Source: CAILLO01 sp964579735 (GTDB taxonomy: Bacteria > Bacillota > Clostridia > Saccharofermentanales > UBA5734). From it: a stretch of DNA of 10,722 bases. The notes below the pieces were generated by a model, which ran no database searches, was not told the origin of the DNA, and saw only the letters and a list, made by a program, of their open reading frames with translations. Each line of letters begins with the position of its first letter. Within the stretch, counting starts at the first letter, position 1. Shown here piece after piece: positions 1-6,228 of this stretch. The position numbers and the translations under genes were made by a program. The DNA is taken from contig CAZOHH010000079.1 of assembly GCA_964579735.1 (NCBI GenBank), positions 1 through 10,722 of the forward strand, read 5' to 3'.

Positions 1-200
1 CCGGCGATCTTGTTCTGGTAGCCTTCGGGGCCCTTGCCGAGATGCTCGCGGTAGATGGCCCGGATGTCGCTGCCGCAGATGGTGGTGGCCTTGGTGCGGA
101 TCAGGACCTGGCCGTGGCCGGGTTCGGGGATCGCGACCTCGCGCATCGAAACGGTGCTGTCTCCGGGCAGATAGGCGGCCTGCATGGTCTTCTTGTCCAT
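1..200 (-). CDS. Zinc-dependent medium-chain alcohol/polyol dehydrogenase, N-terminal part (runs off window)
   Basis: Only the first 66 codons are present; the gene continues beyond base 1. The start at 200 is favoured because an AAAGGAGAG ribosome binding site lies just upstream; a second Met at codon 6 (MQAAYLPG) is a weaker alternative. The visible protein is the beginning of the GroES-like domain of the MDR superfamily. It has the opening strand AAYLPGDSTVSMREV, the turn PEPGHGQVLIR, and ICGSD at residues 41-45, where Cys42 is the expected catalytic zinc ligand. The family oxidises secondary alcohols of polyols, sugar acids or threonine with NAD(P)+. It is the last visible gene of the minus-strand fucose block, 37 bp after the fucosidase, so a fucose-derived polyol or sugar acid is a reasonable substrate guess. 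The exact substrate cannot be read from this fragment. Confidence 0.85.
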   Translation of the reverse strand, partial: MDKKTMQAAYLPGDSTVSMREVAIPEPGHGQVLIRTKATTICGSDIRAIYREHLGKGPEGYQNKIA

Positions 201-237
201 GGTTCTCTCCTTTGTTTCGCTTTGCTTCCTATTCCTT

Positions 238-1737
238 CTACAGGATCTTCAGGGCGATCGGGTTCCCGCTGCGGTACCCTGCTGGCAGGTGGACAATCAG
301 GCCTTCGGCGGTCGACTCGAAGCGGAGGGGAACCGCCCCATCGAGCAGCATAACGGAGGCAACAGGGCGACCGGCGAGTTTCCGGGCGACGAGTCGGCCG
401 TCTTCGGGGCACGCGAGCGCGATGGCATAGAGGGCCGCACCCTTGGTCGTGAAGCGGATGTCGGCCGGCGTGAAGGGCGGGCGGACGGTGTCGGTGAAGG
501 CGCCTTCCTTGACCTCGGTCGGTCCCTCCCCGAAGAAAGTGAACGGGCGCGTTCCGTAGATGGCTTCGCCGTTGACGCGCAGCCAGGTGCCGATCTCCAG
601 GAGGATGCGCCGTTCGGGTTCTGGAATCGTGCCGTCGGCCTTCGGCCCGACGTTCAGCAGCAGGGCGCCGTTCTTGGCGACGATGTCGACGAGGTCGCAG
701 AGGATGTCGTGGGCGGTCTTGTAGTCCTGGTTCTCGGTGTAGCCCCAGGAGTTCTTCTGCACGGCGGTGTCGGTCTGCCAGAACAGGCCGCGGATGCCTC
801 CGAGCTGGCCACGCTCCACGTCGAAGACCGCCGTGCCCGTGGGGAACGCGTCGTACTTGTAGTTGATGGCCACGCCGATGCCCCACTCCGCGGCACGATT
901 GTAGTAGTAGGAGGCCATCCTCTTGAGGTAGGGCTTGAAGGCGAGATTCTGGATCCACCAGTCGAACCAGAGGATGCCCGGGCGGTGGAGGTCGATCAGC
1001 TCGCAGGTGCGCAGCAGCCAGTCGTCGAGGAAGGCGGCGTCGGGAACGACGGCGAGGAGGCAGTCCGCCGGCAGCGTCGAGGAGGGTCTGGCGGGGTCCT
1101 TGAAGGCGGGGCCGTAGAAGTCCGCGTAGTCCGGGTCCTGCACGTCGGAGGGGAACTCGCGACCGCCGCCCATGAACCAGAAGTGTTCGGCCCGGTGGCT
1201 CGACACGCCGTAGGTCATCCCGCGTTCGCGGACCGCCTCGCCGAGCTCGCCGACGATCTCGCGGCATGGACCCATCCCGACGGAATTCCAACGGGACAGG
1301 GCGCTTCCGTACATCTGGAAACCGTCGTGGTGCTCGGCCACGGGCACGACGAACTTCGCGCCCGCGTCGCGGAACAGCTCCGCCCACTCCGCCGGGTCGA
1401 AGCGCTCGCCCTTGAACATCGGAATGAAGTCCTTGTATCCGAACCGGTCCTGCGGGCCGAAGGTCGCGACGTGGTATTCGAATTCCCCATGCCCCTTCAG
1501 GTACATCTGCCTCGGATACCACTCCCCTCCGAAGGCGGGCACGCTGTAGACTCCCCAGTGGATGAAGATGCCGAACTTGCCGTCCTCGTACCACGCGGGG
1601 GCCGAATAGGACTCCAGGGAATCCCAGGAAGGCGTGAACGGGCCCTGCGAGGCGATACGGTCGATCTCGGCGAGGCGGGCGCGCCTCTCCTCGGGGCCGA
1701 GAAGGCGAGGGGGCTGATTCCCGGTTGTATTCGTCAT
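238..1737 (-). CDS. Alpha-L-fucosidase, glycoside hydrolase family GH29
   Basis: The 499-residue protein hydrolyses terminal alpha-L-fucosyl residues from glycans, a retaining reaction in this family. Family marks are clear: GKFGIFIHWGVYSVPAF at 53-69, GEWYPRQMY at 71-79, HHDGF at 136-140, and WFDWW at 257-261, where Asp259 is the expected nucleophile. LLLNVGPKADG at 359-369 is also typical. The catalytic TIM-like domain occupies roughly 40-395 and a short beta domain follows. The general acid/base varies within GH29 and I do not assign it. No signal peptide is seen, so it should act in the cytoplasm on imported oligosaccharides. The ATG at 1737 overlaps the TGA of the upstream aldo/keto reductase (ATGA) and has a GGAGAGGAGA ribosome binding site. 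An in-frame extension to 2469 runs through the reductase gene and is a shadow. Length is normal for the family. Confidence 0.96.
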   Translation of the reverse strand: MTNTTGNQPPRLLGPEERRARLAEIDRIASQGPFTPSWDSLESYSAPAWYEDGKFGIFIHWGVYSVPAFGGEWYPRQMYLKGHGEFEYHVATFGPQDRFGYKDFIPMFKGERFDPAEWAELFRDAGAKFVVPVAEHHDGFQMYGSALSRWNSVGMGPCREIVGELGEAVRERGMTYGVSSHRAEHFWFMGGGREFPSDVQDPDYADFYGPAFKDPARPSSTLPADCLLAVVPDAAFLDDWLLRTCELIDLHRPGILWFDWWIQNLAFKPYLKRMASYYYNRAAEWGIGVAINYKYDAFPTGTAVFDVERGQLGGIRGLFWQTDTAVQKNSWGYTENQDYKTAHDILCDLVDIVAKNGALLLNVGPKADGTIPEPERRILLEIGTWLRVNGEAIYGTRPFTFFGEGPTEVKEGAFTDTVRPPFTPADIRFTTKGAALYAIALACPEDGRLVARKLAGRPVASVMLLDGAVPLRFESTAEGLIVHLPAGYRSGNPIALKIL

Positions 1738-2729
1738 GTCTTCTCTCCTCTCCAGAGTTCGGTCCAGTCCTTCGCGCCGTCCCACAGGAACACCTGTCCC
1801 TTGATCAGACGGCACCCGGCTTCGACGGTCTTCATCTCCTCCATCTCGCGGTCGGTCAGCGGCTCGCGGGTCACGGCGCCCAGGTTGGAGATGAGCTGCT
1901 CGGTCTTCACCGAGAAGGGGATCGGCACCTGGCCGCGCTGCACCGCCCACTGGAGGCAGACCTGCGCCGGGTGGATGCCGTGGGCCGCCGCAATCCGCAG
2001 GATGACGGGGGATTCCATGTCGACGACGTCCTCGGGCGTGCGGTCGCGATCGGGACGCGAAGGAGAGCCGAGGGGGCAGTACCCGACCGGAAGGATGCCG
2101 AGACCGATGCAGTACTGGAACAGGTCCTCCTGCTGGAAGGTCGGGTGCATCTCCATCTCGTTGACGGCCGGCATCACGGTGCAGTCGCGCACGAGTCCCG
2201 CGAGCTTGCCCTCGGTCATGTTGGACGTGCCGATGTGACGGACGAGGCCGGCGTCGTGCAGGCGCTCCATCTGCCGCCACGTCGCCATGTAGGCTTCGTG
2301 GACGTAGGGCTTCGCGTTCGCGTCGTGGTAGTCGGGCGCGGCGCCCTTCGGGTGGAAGTTCGGGAAAGGCCAGTGCACGAGGAAGAGATCCAGGTAGTCC
2401 AACCGCATGTCCTTGAGGCTCTGCGCGCAGGAGAGCAGGACGTCGCCCGGCCCGTGGTGGTCGTTCCACACCTTCGACACGACGAAGAGCTCGTCGCGTC
2501 GGACATCTCCGGCTTTCACCGCGGCCTCGAGCGCCTCGCCGACCTGCGCCTCGTTTCCGTACACGGCGGCGCAGTCGATCAAGCGGTACCCGAGGAGGAC
2601 CGCCTCCCGCACGGCTCTAGCCACGGCGGCTCCGTCGTACTTGTCGGACCCGAAGGTGCCGAGGCCGATCCCCGGCATGGAGGCGCCGCCGCGCAGCCGG
2701 AAGGAGGGCATTGCCACCGGTCCGCTCAC
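1734..2729 (-). CDS. Aldo/keto reductase (aldose-reductase type)
   Basis: This 331-residue protein belongs to the AKR superfamily of cytosolic NAD(P)H-dependent carbonyl/aldose reductases. The catalytic tetrad is complete: Asp52 and Tyr57 in DCAAVYGNE, Lys86 in VSKVWN, His119 in LVHWP. GTSNMTEGKL at 167-176 and the cofactor-binding PFSVKTEQLISN near 271-282 also fit. The motif set is that of the aldose-reductase-like AKRs rather than the longer potassium-channel/YhdN type. The chosen start is a GTG at 2729, which overlaps the fucU TGA (GTGA); an ATG six codons later is possible. Its TGA overlaps the fucosidase ATG. It is thus translationally locked between fucU and the fucosidase, and a role on L-fucose is likely. 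Whether it reduces fucose to fucitol or works as an AKR-type fucose dehydrogenase toward the lactone cannot be told from sequence. Confidence 0.93.
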   Translation of the reverse strand: MSGPVAMPSFRLRGGASMPGIGLGTFGSDKYDGAAVARAVREAVLLGYRLIDCAAVYGNEAQVGEALEAAVKAGDVRRDELFVVSKVWNDHHGPGDVLLSCAQSLKDMRLDYLDLFLVHWPFPNFHPKGAAPDYHDANAKPYVHEAYMATWRQMERLHDAGLVRHIGTSNMTEGKLAGLVRDCTVMPAVNEMEMHPTFQQEDLFQYCIGLGILPVGYCPLGSPSRPDRDRTPEDVVDMESPVILRIAAAHGIHPAQVCLQWAVQRGQVPIPFSVKTEQLISNLGAVTREPLTDREMEEMKTVEAGCRLIKGQVFLWDGAKDWTELWRGEKT

Positions 2730-3157
2730 GCCTTCACCACGCCCTTCTTCAGCAGCACGTTCGCGTATAGCGCACTCTCCCCGGTCGCGACCACGGCGTA
2801 CGCGCCGCGGGCCCGCTCATAAAAGGCGAAGCGGTCGATATTCTCCACACGCGCCGCGCCGTTTCCGGTCCGGTCCAGGATCTTGCGGTACTCATCCCAG
2901 ATCGGCGTCTCGACCTTGTCGCCCGAAACCTTCTGCATCAGCGCGACGGGGGCCTCGACGTAGGTGTCGAGCGGGAACAGGGCGAGCACGGCCTCCAATA
3001 GCGCGGGCACGCCGTGGCCATCGCATCGGACGAGGATGCGGGCGTTGGAGGCGGCGGGGAAGTTGCCGTCGGCGAGGACGATCTCGTCGCCATGTCCCAT
3101 TTCCATGAGCACCTTGAGCAGTTCGGGCGAGAGGATGGAGGGGATTCCTTTGAGCAT
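2726..3157 (-). CDS. fucU: L-fucose mutarotase (FucU/RbsD family)
   Basis: FucU interconverts the alpha and beta anomers of L-fucose so that sugar released as one anomer can enter an anomer-specific enzyme. The 143-residue length is normal for the family. The N-terminus MLKGIPSILSPELLKVLMEMGHGDEIVLAD is characteristic; His22 in MGHGDE is the expected catalytic histidine and Asp30 lies in the active-site strand. The C-terminal block FYERARGAYAVVATGESALYANVLLKKGV (112-140), with Tyr113 and Tyr120, distinguishes FucU from RbsD. RbsD-type D-ribose pyranase is the only serious alternative and fits less well. The start at 3157 has an AAAAGGAGAAG ribosome binding site. It is the first gene of the fucose block, preceded by a putative LacI operator at 3191-3204, and overlaps the following aldo/keto reductase by four bases. 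Confidence 0.93.
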   Translation of the reverse strand: MLKGIPSILSPELLKVLMEMGHGDEIVLADGNFPAASNARILVRCDGHGVPALLEAVLALFPLDTYVEAPVALMQKVSGDKVETPIWDEYRKILDRTGNGAARVENIDRFAFYERARGAYAVVATGESALYANVLLKKGVVKA

Positions 3158-3190
3158 CGGTCTTCTCCTTTTCGATTCTGGGGATTTCTG

Positions 3191-3204
3191 GCGTAACGTT
3201 TCGC
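3191..3204. promoter_or_regulatory. Putative LacI-family operator upstream of fucU
   Basis: GCGTAACGTTTCGC is symmetric at 12 of 14 positions around a central CpG, the usual layout of LacI-family operators, where a hinge-helix leucine intercalates at the centre. Thirteen of its 14 bases recur at 4240-4252. It sits in the 63-bp gap between the regulator gene and fucU, 33 nt before the fucU ATG, so it could control the fucose block independently of the regulator. I see no convincing -35/-10 pair around it. Confidence 0.7.
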
Positions 3205-3220
3205 TTACAGGGTCGAAGAA

Positions 3221-4222
3221 TCATTTCGGGGCGGCGACGGACGCGCCTTCCAGGAGTTCGGTCTTGAGCCGCAGGGTGGCGGGGAAGCCGTCGAGGTCCG
3301 CTCCCATCCGCTTCAGGAGCAGTTCCGCGACGCATTCGCCGATCTGGCGCACGGGCTGCACCACGATCGAGAGAGGGGGCTTGTGGAGCACGGCCAGGGC
3401 CTGATAATCGAATCCGGTGAAGGAAAGGTCCTCCGGGATCCGGATGCCGCGCTCGTTCAGGGCGAGAACAGAGCCGAAGGTCATCTCGTGGTTCGTGACG
3501 AATAGCGCCGTCGGCGGCGCCTCGGCCTCCAGCAGTTCGCCCGTCAGGCGATGCCCGCTCTCCACGTCGTAGGCCCCGTGGAGGACGAGTGTCGGGTCGA
3601 CCGGAACTCCGTAGTCCTCGTGCGCCCGCAGGTATCCCTTCAACCTCTCTTCCGCGGTGAAGATGCCCTTCGGGCCGCCGATGATGGCGATCCTCCGGTG
3701 TCCCAGGACGATCATCCGCTCCACGGCCGTATAGGCGGCATTGATGTTGTCGGCGAGGACGGTGTCGCACGCGACGCCCTCGACGGGGCGGTCGATGAGG
3801 ACGACGGGGACACTGCGCTTCTGCAGGGCCAGGACCCCCTCCGGGAACCCCTGCAGCGGCATGTAGACCAGACCGTCGATGCCGCGGCCGACCAGGAAGT
3901 CGAACTTCTGGCGCTCGAGGGCGGCGTCGTGGCGGTAATCGCAGACGATCGTACTGTAGCCGCTCTGCTGGAGCCGGTTCTCCAGGCTCGAGACGATGCC
4001 CGTGCAGAAGACGTTCTCGAGGTCCGGGATCAGGACGCCGACGGTCATGCTGCGGCGCGTCTTCAAGCCGCGGGCGATCGTGTCGACCGAGTACCCAAGG
4101 TCGCGGATCGCGGCCTCGAGGGCGACGCGGTTCTCGTCGAGCACGTGCCCGCCGTTGAGGTACTTGGAGATCGTCGCCAGCGAAAGGCCCGTCCGTTTCG
4201 CCACGTCCTTGATGGTCGCCAT
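3221..4222 (-). CDS. LacI/GalR-family transcriptional regulator
   Basis: This 333-residue protein is a DNA-binding regulator with a sugar-sensing periplasmic-binding-protein-like domain. The helix-turn-helix is at 3-22 (TIKDVAKRTGLSLATISKYL). The hinge is at about 48-57, with Leu53 in ARGLKTRR placed to intercalate at the central CpG of an operator. The ligand domain begins at VGVLIPDLEN (61-70); ERMIVLGHRRIAIIGG and the DLSFTGFDYQALAVLHKPPLSIVVQP region are typical of the two lobes. The start at 4222 has an AGGAGGAACC ribosome binding site and puts MATIKDVAK at the terminus; the open frame up to 4360 crosses the promoter and is rejected. It lies next to fucU and between two copies of its likely operator, so control by L-fucose or a fucose product and autoregulation are inferred. 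The actual ligand is unknown. Confidence 0.95.
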   Translation of the reverse strand: MATIKDVAKRTGLSLATISKYLNGGHVLDENRVALEAAIRDLGYSVDTIARGLKTRRSMTVGVLIPDLENVFCTGIVSSLENRLQQSGYSTIVCDYRHDAALERQKFDFLVGRGIDGLVYMPLQGFPEGVLALQKRSVPVVLIDRPVEGVACDTVLADNINAAYTAVERMIVLGHRRIAIIGGPKGIFTAEERLKGYLRAHEDYGVPVDPTLVLHGAYDVESGHRLTGELLEAEAPPTALFVTNHEMTFGSVLALNERGIRIPEDLSFTGFDYQALAVLHKPPLSIVVQPVRQIGECVAELLLKRMGADLDGFPATLRLKTELLEGASVAAPK

Positions 4223-4239
4223 GGTTCCTCCTCTGCGGA

Positions 4240-4253
4240 GCGTAACGTTTCGT
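4240..4253. promoter_or_regulatory. Putative autoregulatory LacI-family operator
   Basis: GCGTAACGTTTCGT matches the site at 3191-3204 in 13 of 14 bases and shares the AACGTT core. It lies 17 nt before the regulator ATG and just downstream of the expected transcription start of the promoter at 4266-4294, a position where a bound repressor would block initiation or early elongation. Confidence 0.7.
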
Positions 4254-4265
4254 GATATACGATCG

Positions 4266-4294
4266 ATAGTAGATTCCGCACCGGTCGTTGTCAA
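4266..4294 (-). promoter_or_regulatory. Sigma70-type promoter of the LacI-family regulator gene
   Basis: Read on the minus strand, a perfect -35 box TTGACA (4289-4294) is followed after exactly 17 bp by TACTAT (4266-4271), which matches four of six bases of the -10 consensus. Transcription would start near 4259, upstream of the operator at 4240-4253 and the ribosome binding site of the regulator. Confidence 0.7.
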
Positions 4295-4361
4295 GCCCGG
4301 AGCAGGTCCATCCCCCGCTTTTCCATTGGCCGCCTTGTCCATTCCGGATTCCTCTGGCATG

Positions 4362-4377
4362 ATTGGTTATAACCTAT
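4362..4377. promoter_or_regulatory. Palindrome upstream of gntR, putative GntR/HutC operator
   Basis: GGTTATAACC (4365-4374) is a perfect 10-bp palindrome; with flanks it extends to 16 bp with one mismatched pair. It ends 29 nt before the gntR ATG. Known HutC-type sites such as those of NagR/DasR have GGT and ACC arms around a 4-bp centre, and this site keeps the arms with a TATA centre. A weak promoter, TTGTCC at 4335-4340 and CATGAT at 4358-4363 with 17 bp between, would place the site on the transcription start. Autoregulation of the operon is inferred. Confidence 0.5.
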
Positions 4378-4403
4378 TTTCTGCCCAGTCGAAGGAGATC
4401 GCC

Positions 4404-5126
4404 ATGCCGGAGTCTTCCCCCCGAGTCCCGCTGTACCACCGCTTGACGCAGGAACTGATCGACAAGATCCGCTCCGGAGCGTGGGCCGTGGACGTGCGCA
4501 TGCCCACGGAACGGGAGCTCTGCGTACTGTTCGGGGTCAGCCGGATCACGGTACGGCAGGCGCTGGACGAGCTCGAGCGGGAGGGTTGGATCGTCCGACG
4601 GCAGGGCAATGGGACCTACCCCCGTACGCCGCCGATCGTCCAGCGGTTGCAGGACTTCTACAGTTTCAGCGAGGAGATTCGCAAGCTCGGGCTGACGCCG
4701 AGCGTGATCCTGCTGGAGTTCGACCGCATTCCCTGCCCCGAGGCCGCGGTCGGACCCCTTCGCGTGGAAACCGGGACCCCTGTCCACCGGATCCACAGAC
4801 TTCGTCTGGCCGACGGAGAGCCCTTCGCGTTGGAGACCTCCTTCATTCCCGTCCTGCTCTGCCCCGGACTCTCCTCCGCACTTGTCGTAGCCCAGGGTCT
4901 CTATCGCGCGATCGTGTCCATGTCCGGCATCGAGGTCGCCGAAGCGGTCGAGACCTTCGAGGCCACGGTCGCGGACCGTGACGTCGCGAAGGCTCTGCAC
5001 ATGCGACCGGGCGAAGCCGCGATGCATCTGGTCCGCACGGCGGGAACCCGGACGGGGCAGCCCGTGGAATACTGCGACACCTTGATCCGCGGCGACCGCT
5101 ACCGGTTCCGCGTGACCCTCAAATGA
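4404..5126 (+). CDS. GntR-family regulator, HutC subfamily (UTRA domain)
   Basis: The 240-residue protein has an N-terminal winged helix at about 8-72, with MPTERELCVLFGVSRITVRQALDELEREGWI (33-63) as the diagnostic stretch and RRQGNGTYP forming the wing. A UTRA effector domain follows at about 95-238, recognised by VHRIHRLRLADGEPFALETSFIP and the terminal PVEYCDTLIRGDRYRFRVTL. UTRA domains bind small molecules, often sugar phosphates such as glucosamine-6-phosphate in NagR/DasR. The start at 4404 has a GAAGGAGATC ribosome binding site; the frame back to 3996 lies antisense to the LacI gene and is rejected. It heads the plus-strand operon with the SIS protein 58 bp downstream and is divergent from the LacI gene. 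An amino-sugar phosphate effector is inferred from the neighbours. Confidence 0.94.
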   Translation: MPESSPRVPLYHRLTQELIDKIRSGAWAVDVRMPTERELCVLFGVSRITVRQALDELEREGWIVRRQGNGTYPRTPPIVQRLQDFYSFSEEIRKLGLTPSVILLEFDRIPCPEAAVGPLRVETGTPVHRIHRLRLADGEPFALETSFIPVLLCPGLSSALVVAQGLYRAIVSMSGIEVAEAVETFEATVADRDVAKALHMRPGEAAMHLVRTAGTRTGQPVEYCDTLIRGDRYRFRVTLK

Positions 5127-5184
5127 CACCGAACCCTTCGAAGAAGCGGAAGAAGAAAAAGGTCCCAAGAGCAAGGAGAACGAC

Positions 5185-6228
5185 ATGAGCAGGACTTCCC
5201 AGGAAATCTCCCTTCAGTTCGACGCGATGGAAAAGACCTACGGCTATCTGGTCGAAAAGCGCGCGGAAATCGTGGCGTTCTTCCAGACGCACGGTTCCTC
5301 GGCAATCCATTTCGTCGGCTGCGGGTCCAGCTATACGATGTGCCAATCGGGAGCCGATGCGGTTCGTTTCCGTGCGGGCCGCAACGCCTACGCCTGGGCG
5401 GCGGGGGACGTGATGCTGAACGTAGGACGATACGGCACGGCACTCGTTGGAGGCGTGGTCGTCGCACCGACGCGTTCCGGCCGGACGACCGAAATCCTGC
5501 GCGCCATCCAGGTGATCCGCGACGCCTGGTCGACGCCCGTCCTCTCGATCGTCTGCGCGACGGGCACGCCGGTCGCCGCCCTTTCGGACCTCTGCCTCGA
5601 GCTCCCCTGGGCCTATGACGACAGCGTCTGCCAGACGCGTTCGGTTTCGAACCTTTATCTCGCGGAGATGATGATCGCTGCATTCTTGGCCAAGGACGAG
5701 GCCCTGCTGGTCGACCTGAAGAAGGCCATCGAAGCCGGGCCGGAGCTGGAGAAGCGATATGCGGCCGCCCTTCGGGAGATCGCGGGCCGGAGCTGGAGTG
5801 AAGCCGTCGTTCTGGCGGACGGGGAAGCCGCGGGCCTCGGTGCCGAAGCCGCCATGGCCCTGCTCGAGATCTCCCGCGTCGCCGGCCGCCACTACCATGT
5901 CCTGGATGTCCGGCATGGCCCCATGGCGGTCGTGGACGAGAAGTCGCTGGTCCTCCTCCTCGGTGGTCCGGCAGGGTCGCCCGAGGTTCGGAAACTGACC
6001 GCTGAGATCGTGGCGACGGGCGCCGTCGTGGTTTCCTACAGCGATATGCCTTCCGAGCCGGTCGCCGGCGTAGCCCTCTACGTCTCGTCGGGCTTCCTCT
6101 TGGACCCGGCGGCCCAGGGACTCCCCTTCATCTTCCTCGCGCAGTCGCTGGCCTCCGGCAAGGCCGACGCGCTGGGCATCGACCCCGATGCGCCGGCTGG
6201 CATTTCGGCCTGGGTCGACCTGGCATGA
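5185..6228 (+). CDS. Double-SIS sugar-phosphate isomerase/deaminase, AgaS/GlmS-C-terminal-like
   Basis: The 347-residue protein contains two SIS domains, roughly 30-175 and 195-335. Visible motifs are HFVGCGSSYT (42-51), APTRSGRTTEILRA (94-107), the second-domain entry EAAMALLEISRV (221-232), and VRHGPMAVVDEKS (242-254), all in the order seen in the isomerase half of GlmS and in AgaS. There is no glutaminase domain, so it would work on an existing sugar phosphate: either aldose/ketose isomerisation or deamination of an amino sugar-6-phosphate. The aldolase-subunit and kinase genes that follow favour galactosamine-6-phosphate to tagatose-6-phosphate (AgaS-type). A fructoselysine-type deglycase is an alternative. 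The start at 5185 has a CAAGGAGAAC ribosome binding site. Its TGA overlaps the ATG of the next gene (ATGA), implying coupled translation. Confidence 0.88.
   Translation: MSRTSQEISLQFDAMEKTYGYLVEKRAEIVAFFQTHGSSAIHFVGCGSSYTMCQSGADAVRFRAGRNAYAWAAGDVMLNVGRYGTALVGGVVVAPTRSGRTTEILRAIQVIRDAWSTPVLSIVCATGTPVAALSDLCLELPWAYDDSVCQTRSVSNLYLAEMMIAAFLAKDEALLVDLKKAIEAGPELEKRYAAALREIAGRSWSEAVVLADGEAAGLGAEAAMALLEISRVAGRHYHVLDVRHGPMAVVDEKSLVLLLGGPAGSPEVRKLTAEIVATGAVVVSYSDMPSEPVAGVALYVSSGFLLDPAAQGLPFIFLAQSLASGKADALGIDPDAPAGISAWVDLA

Noticed and set aside
101..1594. Long minus-strand frame (497 codons), very rich in Arg and Pro
   Set aside because: It overlaps the GH29 gene in another frame and reads as out-of-frame low-complexity protein.
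184..2238. Long plus-strand open frame of 684 codons opposite the fucosidase and reductase genes
   Set aside because: It is antisense to two clear enzyme families, has no recognisable domain and shows the biased composition typical of high-GC shadow frames.
1725..2822. Plus-strand frame antisense to the aldo/keto reductase
   Set aside because: The reductase has a full catalytic tetrad in the opposite strand; the plus frame has no family features.
4223..4360. 46-codon N-terminal extension of the LacI-family regulator
   Set aside because: It would cross the promoter and operator, and the family begins at MATIKDVAK, which has its own AGGAGG site.
3996..4403. Upstream extension of the GntR-family frame
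   Set aside because: It runs antisense through the LacI gene; the family start at 4404 has a good ribosome binding site.
5127..5184. Purine-rich gntR/SIS intergenic stretch as a terminator or attenuator
   Set aside because: No hairpin is visible; it only provides the ribosome binding site of the SIS gene.
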